From CAZOOA01 sp964581355 (GTDB lineage Bacteria; Bacillota; Dethiobacteria; DTU022; UBA8154): a stretch of DNA of 64,000 nt. Position 1 is the first letter of the stretch, and each line of letters starts with the position of its first letter. The DNA lies in NCBI GenBank assembly GCA_964581355.1, contig CAZOOA010000005.1, positions 19,741-83,740 of the forward strand, written 5' to 3'. A program made the translations under genes and the position numbers. This document shows, in pieces, positions 25,152 to 33,041 of the stretch. The notes under the pieces are model-generated. The model was given only the letters and a program-made list of their open reading frames with translations, ran no database searches and was not told the origin of the DNA.

Positions 25152-25166
25152 AAGGCCTGGTGAGCG

Positions 25167-26045
25167 ATGAAAAAAATTGCCGTAATCGGTGCAGGAAACG
25201 TGGGAACCGTGTTGGGGCTGGCCCTGTTTAATAAGGGCTACACCCTTGTTGGTGCAGTGACTAAGTCCTCGGAAGGTCGTGCTGAAGCTGCTAAACAGCT
25301 GCAGTGCCCGGTTTATTCCCAGCCCCACCAAGCTTCCAGAGAAGCGGAGATTGTTTTTATTACCACCCCGGACCGGGTTATCGAAGACGTGTGTCAGCAG
25401 ATGGCCCGTGAAGGAGGTTTTTACAAAGGGCAGATTGTCATACACTGCAGCGGTGCCCATAGCTCTGAGATCCTGCAATCCTCCCGGAAAGCCGGGGCAT
25501 GGGCCTTATCCATGCATCCCTTGCAAACCTTTCCAGGGACGGAAGCCGGACTGCGAGCTCTTCCGGGCACCTTTTTTGCTGTAGAAGGAGATACTGGCGC
25601 TTTGCCAACTGCCGGGGATTTGGTTAATGCCTTGGGGGGTGAAATGCTGCCCATCTCCACAGAAATGAAGACTCTTTACCATGCTGCAGCATGTGTTGCC
25701 TGCAACTACTTGACCTCCCTCCTGGATGGAGCACTGCGTATGTACGAACAGGCTGGCGTATCCAGGGAGCAGGCTGTAAAAGCTCTTTATCCCCTGATCT
25801 CCAGGACCCTGGAAAACATCAAAGAAGCAGGTCCCGAACAGGCTTTAACGGGCCCCATCGCCCGGGGGGATACAACAACGGTAAAAGCTCATGTGGAAGA
25901 GTTGCAGCGCTTCCTCCCAGAGCTTCTCCCATTTTATCAAATCATGGGTCAGCAAACAGTGGGGCTGGCTTTGCGTAAAGGAACGCTGACGGAAACACAG
26001 GCAGAAAACATAAATTATTACTTAAAACAAGGAGGAACCGATTAA
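25167..26045 (+). CDS. Rossmann/DUF2520 reductase, probable PanG-type ketopantoate reductase
   Basis: A 292-residue NAD(P)-binding protein: AVIGAGNVGTVLGLALFNKG is the dinucleotide fold at the N-terminus, then IVFITTPDRVIEDVCQQM, VIHCSGAHSSEIL and SMHPLQTFPG; the helical DUF2520 domain follows from about residue 150. It is the first gene of an operon with panB 1 bp later, then panC and panD. No panE is seen, so this protein is the natural candidate for 2-dehydropantoate reduction, as reported for PanG in Francisella and Enterococcus. That PanG and DUF2520 are the same family is from memory. ATG follows ggtgagcg. Confidence 0.85.
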   Translation: MKKIAVIGAGNVGTVLGLALFNKGYTLVGAVTKSSEGRAEAAKQLQCPVYSQPHQASREAEIVFITTPDRVIEDVCQQMAREGGFYKGQIVIHCSGAHSSEILQSSRKAGAWALSMHPLQTFPGTEAGLRALPGTFFAVEGDTGALPTAGDLVNALGGEMLPISTEMKTLYHAAACVACNYLTSLLDGALRMYEQAGVSREQAVKALYPLISRTLENIKEAGPEQALTGPIARGDTTTVKAHVEELQRFLPELLPFYQIMGQQTVGLALRKGTLTETQAENINYYLKQGGTD

Positions 26046-26046
26046 C

Positions 26047-26889
26047 ATGGCCGGTCGCTACTCGATTGTTGATTTTCGCGAGATGAAAAAGGAAAAGAAA
26101 CAGATCTCCATGCTGACAGCATATGACTTTCCAACAGCCCAACTTCTTGATGAAGCAGGCGTGGAAATGATTCTTGTTGGAGATTCACTGGGTATGGTGG
26201 TTCTGGGATATGAAGACACTCTTTCTGTAACTTTGACTGATATGATCCACCACGGTAAAGCGGTGGTTCGCGGGAGTAAGCAGGCTTTTGTGGTGGTGGA
26301 TATGCCTTTTTTAACCTACCATATAAACTCGGAAGATGCCCTGCGCAATGCCGGGAAATTAATCCAGGAAACAGGGGCTCAGGGGGTTAAATTGGAAGGC
26401 GGACAGGAAATTATCGCTGCGGTTCGTGCCATAACGGGTGCAGGAATACCTGTTATGGGTCATTTGGGGCTGACTCCTCAATCTGCCGGTCAACTCGGAG
26501 GCTTCAAGGTCCAGGGTAAAGATCCCCAGGTAGCCAGGAAAATGGTTGAGGATGCTGAGGCCCTGGAGGAAGCAGGAGCTTTTTCCCTGGTGCTGGAATG
26601 TGTCCCCTGGCAGTTGGCCCAGGCAATTACTCAGCGGGTTTCTATTCCTGTTATCGGTATCGGAGCAGGGAAAAACTGCGATGGACAGGTACTGGTTTAT
26701 CATGACGTAATGGGTCTTTTTACTGGTAAGCGTCCCAAGTTTGTCAAACAATACGTAGATGCACGGAGCGAGATGCTCAAAGGGGTAAAGAGGTACTTAA
26801 AGGAAGTCCAGGAAGGCTCTTTTCCCGAAGAAAAGCACACCTTTTCCATGTCCGAATCGGTCCTGGAAGAAGCATTAAAAGAAGGCTAG
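26047..26889 (+). CDS. panB: 3-methyl-2-oxobutanoate hydroxymethyltransferase
   Basis: First step of pantothenate synthesis: transfers a hydroxymethyl group from methylene-tetrahydrofolate to 2-oxoisovalerate, giving ketopantoate. It has 280 residues. Typical segments are ISMLTAYDFPTAQLLDEAGV, ILVGDSLGMVVLGYEDTLSV, GAQGVKLEGGQ, VMGHLGLTPQS and IGIGAGKNCDGQVLVYHD. Strong site aaggagg; it starts 1 bp after the reductase gene. Confidence 0.97.
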   Translation: MAGRYSIVDFREMKKEKKQISMLTAYDFPTAQLLDEAGVEMILVGDSLGMVVLGYEDTLSVTLTDMIHHGKAVVRGSKQAFVVVDMPFLTYHINSEDALRNAGKLIQETGAQGVKLEGGQEIIAAVRAITGAGIPVMGHLGLTPQSAGQLGGFKVQGKDPQVARKMVEDAEALEEAGAFSLVLECVPWQLAQAITQRVSIPVIGIGAGKNCDGQVLVYHDVMGLFTGKRPKFVKQYVDARSEMLKGVKRYLKEVQEGSFPEEKHTFSMSESVLEEALKEG

Positions 26890-26910
26890 AAAGAAGGCTA
26901 GGAGGTTGCC

Positions 26911-27756
26911 ATGCAGGTCGTTGAGAAAATCCAGGATCTGAAACATATAATAAATCAGCTCCGGCAAGAGGGGCAAAGTATTGGCTTCGTCCCTACAATG
27001 GGCTTTTTGCATGAGGGCCATCTTTCCCTGGTGCGTGCGGCTCGCCGGGAAAATGACTTTGTAGTGGTCAGTATTTTTGTAAATCCCATCCAGTTTGGTG
27101 CAGGGGAGGATTATGAAGATTATCCCCGTGACCTGGAAAGGGATCAGCACCTGGCTTCCCAGGCAGGGTGTGATTTAATTTTTTCTCCCACAGTTACAGA
27201 GATGTACCCTGCCGGTTATGCTACTTATGTTGAGGTGGAACAGCTCACCGATACTCTTTGCGGCAGTCACAGGCCTGGTCATTTTCGCGGAGTGACCACG
27301 GTAGTTGCCAAGCTTTTCAACCTGGTAATGCCCCACCGGGTCTATTTTGGCCAAAAAGATGCCCAGCAGGCCCTGGTGTTAAATAAAATGGTCCTGGACC
27401 TGAATATGGACCTGCAGTTTCAAATCCAGCCTACAGTAAGAGAAGAAGATGGACTGGCTATGAGCTCAAGAAATAAATACCTGGACCCAAAACAAAGACG
27501 TGAGGCTGCAGTTCTTTTTAAAAGCCTGCAGGAAGCGGAGAAGATGATTCAGTCTGGAGAAATAAAGGCTGGTAGCGTGAAACATGCTATGGATGAACTG
27601 ATTCGGGGGGGTAGTGACTCAGAGATCGAGTACGTGGAAATAGTGGACATTCAAAGTTTGCGTCCGGTGGAAACAATACAGGGACAATGCCTGGTTGCAT
27701 TGGCTGTCCGGTTCGGAAAAACCAGGTTAATCGATAACATTATCGTGGAGGTGTGA
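26911..27756 (+). CDS. panC: Pantothenate synthetase
   Basis: ATP-dependent ligation of pantoate and beta-alanine through a pantoyl-adenylate. It has 281 residues. Signature segments are GFVPTMGFLHEGHLSLVRAA (the HxGH motif), IFVNPIQFGAGEDYEDYPRD, YFGQKDAQQALV and REEDGLAMSSRNKYL (KMSKS-like). It lies 21 bp after panB, which ends in a short direct repeat (gaaggctagaaagaaggctag), and 3 bp before panD. Confidence 0.97.
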   Translation: MQVVEKIQDLKHIINQLRQEGQSIGFVPTMGFLHEGHLSLVRAARRENDFVVVSIFVNPIQFGAGEDYEDYPRDLERDQHLASQAGCDLIFSPTVTEMYPAGYATYVEVEQLTDTLCGSHRPGHFRGVTTVVAKLFNLVMPHRVYFGQKDAQQALVLNKMVLDLNMDLQFQIQPTVREEDGLAMSSRNKYLDPKQRREAAVLFKSLQEAEKMIQSGEIKAGSVKHAMDELIRGGSDSEIEYVEIVDIQSLRPVETIQGQCLVALAVRFGKTRLIDNIIVEV

Positions 27757-27759
27757 TCT

Positions 27760-28125
27760 TTGTACAGGACGATGTGCAAGTCAAAAATTCACAGGGCAAC
27801 TGTTACAGACGCTGATTTAAATTACGTGGGCAGCATTACCATCGACCAGGAATTGTTGGAACAGGCGGATATAATGCCTTATGAAAAAGTCCAGGTAGTA
27901 AACAACAACAACGGAGCCCGCCTGGAAACATATACAATTCCCGGTGAACGGGGCAAAGGCGATATCTGCTTGAATGGCGCGGCAGCCCGCTTGGTCCAGC
28001 CGGGAGATATTGTTATCATCATCAGTTATGCCCAGTATTCCCAGCAGGAACTGGATACTTATGCGCCTAAAGTTTTGTTCATGGGTGAAAACAACCGGAT
28101 CGACCGGGTTGCTTCAGAGGGTTAG
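27760..28125 (+). CDS. panD: Aspartate 1-decarboxylase
   Basis: Makes beta-alanine from aspartate. It is a pyruvoyl enzyme that cleaves itself at Gly-Ser, visible as LNYVGSITID (cleavage before Ser25). It has 121 residues. The TTG at 27760 is chosen because the N-terminus MYRTMCKSKIHRATVT matches the family and ggaggtg is upstream; an ATG at 27772 would truncate it. Last gene of the panG-B-C-D operon, so all four dedicated steps are together. Confidence 0.95.
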   Translation: MYRTMCKSKIHRATVTDADLNYVGSITIDQELLEQADIMPYEKVQVVNNNNGARLETYTIPGERGKGDICLNGAAARLVQPGDIVIIISYAQYSQQELDTYAPKVLFMGENNRIDRVASEG

Positions 28126-28166
28126 CCACAGGGCAGGCATGCCTGGAAATTTAAGGAATGTTTTTG

Positions 28167-28195
28167 TTTACAGTATTTGTGATTTGTGTTATAAT
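28167..28195 (+). promoter_or_regulatory. Sigma-A promoter for the aminomutase gene
   Basis: TTTACA (28167-28172), 17-bp spacer, TATAAT (28190-28195). The start point near 28202 leaves about 80 nt of leader. This separates the aminomutase from the pantothenate operon. Confidence 0.7.
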
Positions 28196-28283
28196 AGCCA
28201 CAATTTTAAACGCTTGGATCCATTATATCCGATCCCAAGTATAGTTAGGCTCAAACCTATTTTTCGAAGGGAATGTACGCGTT

Positions 28284-29537
28284 ATGAGTAGCGAAATAAT
28301 TACTGGCGAAGAAGGAAGAAAAATTGCCTTAAAACGTGCGGAAGAGTTAAAAGACAGTATTGCAGATTACCTGGAATACCGTCAAAACGTCCCTACCGGT
28401 TTTTCAGAATGGGATGCTATACAGGAAAGACAGGAGCAGATCAAAAAATACTTTGGCGCTTCAGAAGAAGATTGGACCGACTGGAAATGGCAGTTAAGAA
28501 ACCGGATTCACGATGCTGATACACTGAGCAGTTTTTTAAACTTGAGCGCCCAGGAAAAGGAAGAAATTGAACTGACTGGGAGCAAATACCGCTGGGCTGT
28601 TGTCCCTTACTACCTGAGCCTGATTGATCCGGACAATCCCAAAGACCCTGTGCGATTGCAGTGTATCCCTACCAGCATGGAATATTATGACCAGTGCGGT
28701 GTGATGGATCCCATGGCCGAGGAGTATACCTCACCAGCCCCGGCCATAACCAGGAGATATCCGGACCGCCTGATCATCAATGTTACCAATCAGTGTGCCA
28801 TGTACTGCCGCCACTGCCAGAGGCGAAGAGATATCGGGGAGACGGATCATCAAACACCGAAAGACCAGATTGAAGCAGCCCTGGAGTATATCTCCAAAAA
28901 TGAAGAAATTCGCGATGTTCTGTTAACAGGCGGAGACGCTTTCATGCTCTCCGATGACACCCTGGACTGGGTCTTAACCGAACTGGACAATATTCCTCAC
29001 GTGGAAATAAAGCGATTGGGGAGCAGGACACCTGTAACTCTCCCTTACCGGATAACCGATGAGTTATGCCAGGTGTTGAGCAGGCACCTGCCTCTGTACG
29101 TAAACACTCATTTTAATAATCCGCTGGAGATATCTCCGGCATCCCGGGATGCCTGTATTGCCCTGGCCAGGGCTGGAGTGGGTCTGGGCAACCAGGCGGT
29201 ATTGCTCAAGGGAGTGAACAATCACCCGCTGCTGATGCGCAAGCTAAATCATGAGCTGCTGAAGATCATGGTCCGTCCATATTATATTTTCCATGCCAAA
29301 GGCGTTCAGGGGACTACCCATTTCCGCACCAGGGTGGAAGAAGGCATTGAAATTATGGAAAAGCTGCGGGGTTACACCTCCGGGCTGGCCATTCCAACTT
29401 ATATTGTGAATGCTCCCCAGGGATACGGGAAGACCCCAATGCTGCCCGAATACCTGCTCTCGATGGGTGCCGACAAGCTTGTTATCCGGACCTGGGAGAA
29501 GCGGGTGCTGGAATACGAAAACGATGAAGATATTTAG
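28284..29537 (+). CDS. KamA-family radical-SAM aminomutase, probable glutamate 2,3-aminomutase
   Basis: PLP- and SAM-dependent aminomutase, 417 residues. The radical-SAM cluster is CAMYCRHCQ (Cys171, 175, 178), and the PLP lysine is K383 in APQGYGKTP. In lysine 2,3-aminomutase two aspartates (D293 and D330) hold the substrate's epsilon-amino group. Here the aligned residues are Lys339 (YIFHAKGVQG) and Asn376 (YIVNAPQG), 37 residues apart as in the lysine enzyme. I recall the same Lys/Asn pair in clostridial glutamate 2,3-aminomutase, which makes beta-glutamate, a compatible solute. It has its own promoter and a hairpin terminator. Confidence 0.88.
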   Translation: MSSEIITGEEGRKIALKRAEELKDSIADYLEYRQNVPTGFSEWDAIQERQEQIKKYFGASEEDWTDWKWQLRNRIHDADTLSSFLNLSAQEKEEIELTGSKYRWAVVPYYLSLIDPDNPKDPVRLQCIPTSMEYYDQCGVMDPMAEEYTSPAPAITRRYPDRLIINVTNQCAMYCRHCQRRRDIGETDHQTPKDQIEAALEYISKNEEIRDVLLTGGDAFMLSDDTLDWVLTELDNIPHVEIKRLGSRTPVTLPYRITDELCQVLSRHLPLYVNTHFNNPLEISPASRDACIALARAGVGLGNQAVLLKGVNNHPLLMRKLNHELLKIMVRPYYIFHAKGVQGTTHFRTRVEEGIEIMEKLRGYTSGLAIPTYIVNAPQGYGKTPMLPEYLLSMGADKLVIRTWEKRVLEYENDEDI

Positions 29538-29564
29538 AGTGCACCGGTAACAGCTAAACAAAAA

Positions 29565-29597
29565 GAAGCCATGAGTTTACAGGGACTCATGGTTTCT
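29565..29597 (+). terminator. Hairpin terminator after the aminomutase gene
   Basis: CCATGAGT (29569-29576), loop ttacaggg, ACTCATGG (29585-29592), extended by A-T and wobble pairs on both sides, followed by tttctacttatt. A moderate T-rich tail. Confidence 0.6.
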
Positions 29598-29693
29598 ACT
29601 TATTCCAGGATACTTCGAATAACCATGACAGCTATAACTTCTTAGCAGCTCTGAACAGTTGCAGCAAAAAATAACAGGAAACAAGACAGTGAG

Positions 29694-30842
29694 GTGTTGG
29701 TCATTCATCATACCAGGGAACAGGCAGTATACTTTCATGCCTGGAATCAGCTTGTAGAAATCGGTCCTAAGAGAATGCAGAGGTTGTTGGAGCATTTCGG
29801 AAGCGCCTCAAGAGCCTGGAAGGCAACTTCAAAAGAATTTATCAGGATAGAGGGTTTTGACCACAACCTGTGTCAGAAAATTGAACAAAAAAAGCGCTGT
29901 ATCGACCCGGAGAAAAAGTGGGAAGAACTTGCTGCCAGCGGTATATCCATCCTCCTTTACAGCTTCCCCGGTTATCCTTCGGCCTTGAACGATATTTATG
30001 ATCCGCCAATGGTCCTGTATTACCAGGGAGATCGGGAGCTCTTAAACACTTTATCTATAGCTATCGTGGGCAGCCGGCGCCATACCCATTACGGGAGGAA
30101 ATCAGCCTCCAGGCTGGCATCGGAACTGGTTTCCAGGGATGTAACTGTTACCAGCGGCATGGCCCGGGGGATTGATACCTGGGCTCATAAGGGGGCGCTG
30201 GAAGGTAAAGGGAAAACCATTGCGGTTCTGGGTTGCGGCCTGGACATTTGCTATCCCCCGGAGAATAAATTGTTAAAAGAAACCATCCAGGATCAGGGGT
30301 TGGTAATCAGTGAGTTTCCTCCAGGCACACAGCCAACTCCTTTGAATTTTCCCAGGCGCAACCGAATTATCAGCGGCCTCTCCCTGGGTACTGTGGTGGT
30401 AGAAGCTGCAGTAAAAAGCGGCGCGCTGATTACGGCAGAATTTGCCCTGGAGCAGGGAAAAGAGGTATTTGCAGTTCCTGGCTCTATTGAAAGCCCCTAC
30501 AGCCGGGGATGCCATAAGTTGATTAAAGAAGGGGCTAAGCTGGTCGAAGGGGTGGAAGATATCCTGGAAGAGTTTTTATCCCCTTTTTCCGGCAAGGCTT
30601 CCAACCGGGCAGACCTGGAACTTGACGAGAACGGTCTCCAGGAGCAGCTTTCCTTGGATGAAGATGAAATTAGCTTGCTGGATGTAATTCAGTTTGAACC
30701 TGTTGTCCTGGAGGAAATTGCAAAAAAGGTAAAAATACCTCTTTCCAAAATAAACCTGCTGCTTTTAGAGCTGGAACTTAAAGGCATAGTAAAACAATTG
30801 CCTGGAAATTACTATATACGGAACAAACACGGAGGTGTTTAG
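29694..30842 (+). CDS. dprA: DNA-processing protein DprA
   Basis: Loads RecA on incoming single-stranded DNA during transformation. It has 382 residues. An N-terminal helical SAM/HhH-like part (EIGPKRMQRLLEHFGSASRA) is followed by the Rossmann-like core AIVGSRRHTHYGRKSASRLA, SGMARGIDTWAHKGAL and GKTIAVLGCGLDICYPPEN, then a winged-helix-like tail. The start is uncertain: GTG 29694 or TTG 29697, within a weak gaggtg context. It abuts topA, whose ATG begins right after its stop. Confidence 0.94.
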   Translation: MLVIHHTREQAVYFHAWNQLVEIGPKRMQRLLEHFGSASRAWKATSKEFIRIEGFDHNLCQKIEQKKRCIDPEKKWEELAASGISILLYSFPGYPSALNDIYDPPMVLYYQGDRELLNTLSIAIVGSRRHTHYGRKSASRLASELVSRDVTVTSGMARGIDTWAHKGALEGKGKTIAVLGCGLDICYPPENKLLKETIQDQGLVISEFPPGTQPTPLNFPRRNRIISGLSLGTVVVEAAVKSGALITAEFALEQGKEVFAVPGSIESPYSRGCHKLIKEGAKLVEGVEDILEEFLSPFSGKASNRADLELDENGLQEQLSLDEDEISLLDVIQFEPVVLEEIAKKVKIPLSKINLLLLELELKGIVKQLPGNYYIRNKHGGV

Positions 30843-32963
30843 ATGAAGCTGGTTATTGTGGAATCTCCGGCCAAGGCAAGGACCATCGGCCGACTGTTGG
30901 GCAAGGGTTACCAGGTCAAAGCGTCTATGGGACACCTGGTGGATCTTCCCAAGAGCCAGTTGGGGATAGACCTGGACAACCATTTTAAACCTAAATATAT
31001 AACCATCCGCGGAAAAGGCAAAATACTGCAGGAGTTGAAAGAAGCCGGCAAAAAGGCGGATAATGTTTATCTGGCCACCGACCCGGACCGGGAGGGAGAG
31101 GCCATAAGCTGGCACCTTAGCGAAACCATGGGATTGGAGAAGGACGCTCCCTGCCGCGTGGTATTTAACGAAATCACAAAAGATGCCGTCAAAAAAGCTT
31201 TTTCCAAACCAAGGCTGCTGGATCCAAACCGGTTTGAGGCTCAGCAGGCACGCCGCATCCTGGACCGGTTAGTCGGTTATTCTATCAGTCCCCTGCTGTG
31301 GAAAAAAGTGCGCAAAGGTTTAAGCGCCGGACGGGTGCAATCTGTAGCTTTAAAGCTGATCTGCGATCGTGAAAGAGAAATCCAGGTTTTCGTCCCGGAA
31401 GAATACTGGACCATTGAAGCGAACTTCCGGGAGCTCTATGATAACAATACCTTTAAAGCCAGATTCCATGGCAAACAGGGTAAAAAAGTAAATTTGGCCA
31501 CAGAAGATGAAGTGAAAGAGATTTTAGCCCTGTTGGAGCACAGCAAATACCAGGTGAGCCGGGTGCGAGTAAGTGACCGTAAACGCAATCCGGCCCCTCC
31601 TTTTACCACCAGCACTCTACAGCAGGAAGCATCCCGCAAGCTGGGCTTTGCGACCAAAAAAACAATGATCGTCGCCCAGCAGTTGTATGAAGGTATCGAA
31701 GTAGGTAAAAAAGGTGAATCTGTCGGTCTGATCACATATATGAGGACGGATGCAACCCGTGTATCCCCCCAGGCAGAACAGGAAGCGCGCCAGTTTATTC
31801 AAGGAAAATATGGTGAAGACTACCTGCCTGCCAAGCCAAGGCGTTTTGGGAGCCAAAAGAGGGCTCAAGAAGCTCATGAGGCCATCCGCCCCACTTCAGT
31901 GAACCGGGAACCGGATAAAATCAAACAGTTTTTAACCAAAGACCAGTACAGGGTCTATAAACTCATTTGGGAGCGTTTCCTGGCCAGCCAAATGGAGTCC
32001 GCAGTCCTGGAACAGATCAGGGCAGATATTTCAGCCGGTGAGTTTATCTTTAAAGCCAGTGGTTCCAAGATCAAGTTTCCCGGCTTTATGGTCCTGTATA
32101 TCGAGGGCGAAGACGAGGAAAAAGAAAAAGAAAATGAACTGCCTTTGCTCCAGGAGGGGCAGAACCTGGAACTGTTAGCCATGGAACCCAACCAGCATTT
32201 CACTCAACCTCCTCCACGCTATACGGAGGCGACCCTGGTAAAAACCATGGAAAGCCAGGGGATAGGTCGTCCCAGCACCTATTCGCCGACTATAGAAACT
32301 ATCTTGGGGAGAGGGTATGTGCAAAAGGAGAAGAAAGCCTTAAAGCCTACAGAGTTGGGGTTTATTGTTACTGACCAGTTAAAAGATTTTTTCCCGGAAA
32401 TTTTGGATGTGGAGTTTACTGCGCAATTGGAAGATAAGCTGGATCAGGTAGAATCCGGGGATATTTCCTGGTTGAAGGTTCTGGATGAGTTTTATGAACC
32501 CTTTAAAAGCCGGCTGAAAAAAGCGGAAGAAGAAATGGAGAAAGTGGTCATTGAAGACGAGCAGACCGAGGAGGTTTGTCCACAGTGTGGTAAAAACCTG
32601 GTTAAGAAGCACGGGCGCTACGGTCCCTTTCTAGCCTGCCCCGGTTTCCCGGAGTGCCGATACACCATGCAGCCCAAGGTAGATACAGGTGTGGCCTGTC
32701 CTCAGTGCGGTGATAACCAGGGTAAAATTGTAGAACGCCGGAGCAAGAAGGGAAGAAAGTTTTTCGGCTGCAGCAATTATCCCGATTGTAAGTTTGTGCT
32801 TTGGGATAAGCCTGTTAATACCCGCTGCCCCGAATGCGGCTATCTGATGGTTGAAAAAAGCAGTAAAAAAGAAGGGACTGTTTACCGCTGCGGAGACAAA
32901 AGTTGCGGTTACCAGGAGAAAAAAGTGTCCGAAAATGAAAAAAGTCCCGCGAAGCAAACCTGA
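30843..32963 (+). CDS. topA: DNA topoisomerase I
   Basis: Type IA topoisomerase that relaxes negative supercoils, 706 residues. The Toprim domain starts MKLVIVESPAKARTIGRLLG with the acidic triad in ATDPDREGEAIS. The catalytic Tyr is in VGLITYMRTDATRVS near residue 299. The C-terminus carries three zinc-ribbon modules: CPQCGK...CPGFPEC, CPQCGD...CSNYPDC and CPECGY...CGDKSC. The order dprA-topA-trmFO is conserved in Bacillota. Confidence 0.98.
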   Translation: MKLVIVESPAKARTIGRLLGKGYQVKASMGHLVDLPKSQLGIDLDNHFKPKYITIRGKGKILQELKEAGKKADNVYLATDPDREGEAISWHLSETMGLEKDAPCRVVFNEITKDAVKKAFSKPRLLDPNRFEAQQARRILDRLVGYSISPLLWKKVRKGLSAGRVQSVALKLICDREREIQVFVPEEYWTIEANFRELYDNNTFKARFHGKQGKKVNLATEDEVKEILALLEHSKYQVSRVRVSDRKRNPAPPFTTSTLQQEASRKLGFATKKTMIVAQQLYEGIEVGKKGESVGLITYMRTDATRVSPQAEQEARQFIQGKYGEDYLPAKPRRFGSQKRAQEAHEAIRPTSVNREPDKIKQFLTKDQYRVYKLIWERFLASQMESAVLEQIRADISAGEFIFKASGSKIKFPGFMVLYIEGEDEEKEKENELPLLQEGQNLELLAMEPNQHFTQPPPRYTEATLVKTMESQGIGRPSTYSPTIETILGRGYVQKEKKALKPTELGFIVTDQLKDFFPEILDVEFTAQLEDKLDQVESGDISWLKVLDEFYEPFKSRLKKAEEEMEKVVIEDEQTEEVCPQCGKNLVKKHGRYGPFLACPGFPECRYTMQPKVDTGVACPQCGDNQGKIVERRSKKGRKFFGCSNYPDCKFVLWDKPVNTRCPECGYLMVEKSSKKEGTVYRCGDKSCGYQEKKVSENEKSPAKQT

Positions 32964-33041
32964 TCATCTTCAATAACAGGGGTTGGGAAGGTATAACACC
33001 GGCCCTGCCCTAAAGGGGAGGGGAAGAATATTTCCGGTAAA

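Noticed and set aside
28284..29537. Lysine 2,3-aminomutase as the final call
   Set aside because: The two Asp residues required for lysine recognition are Lys and Asn here; see the finding.
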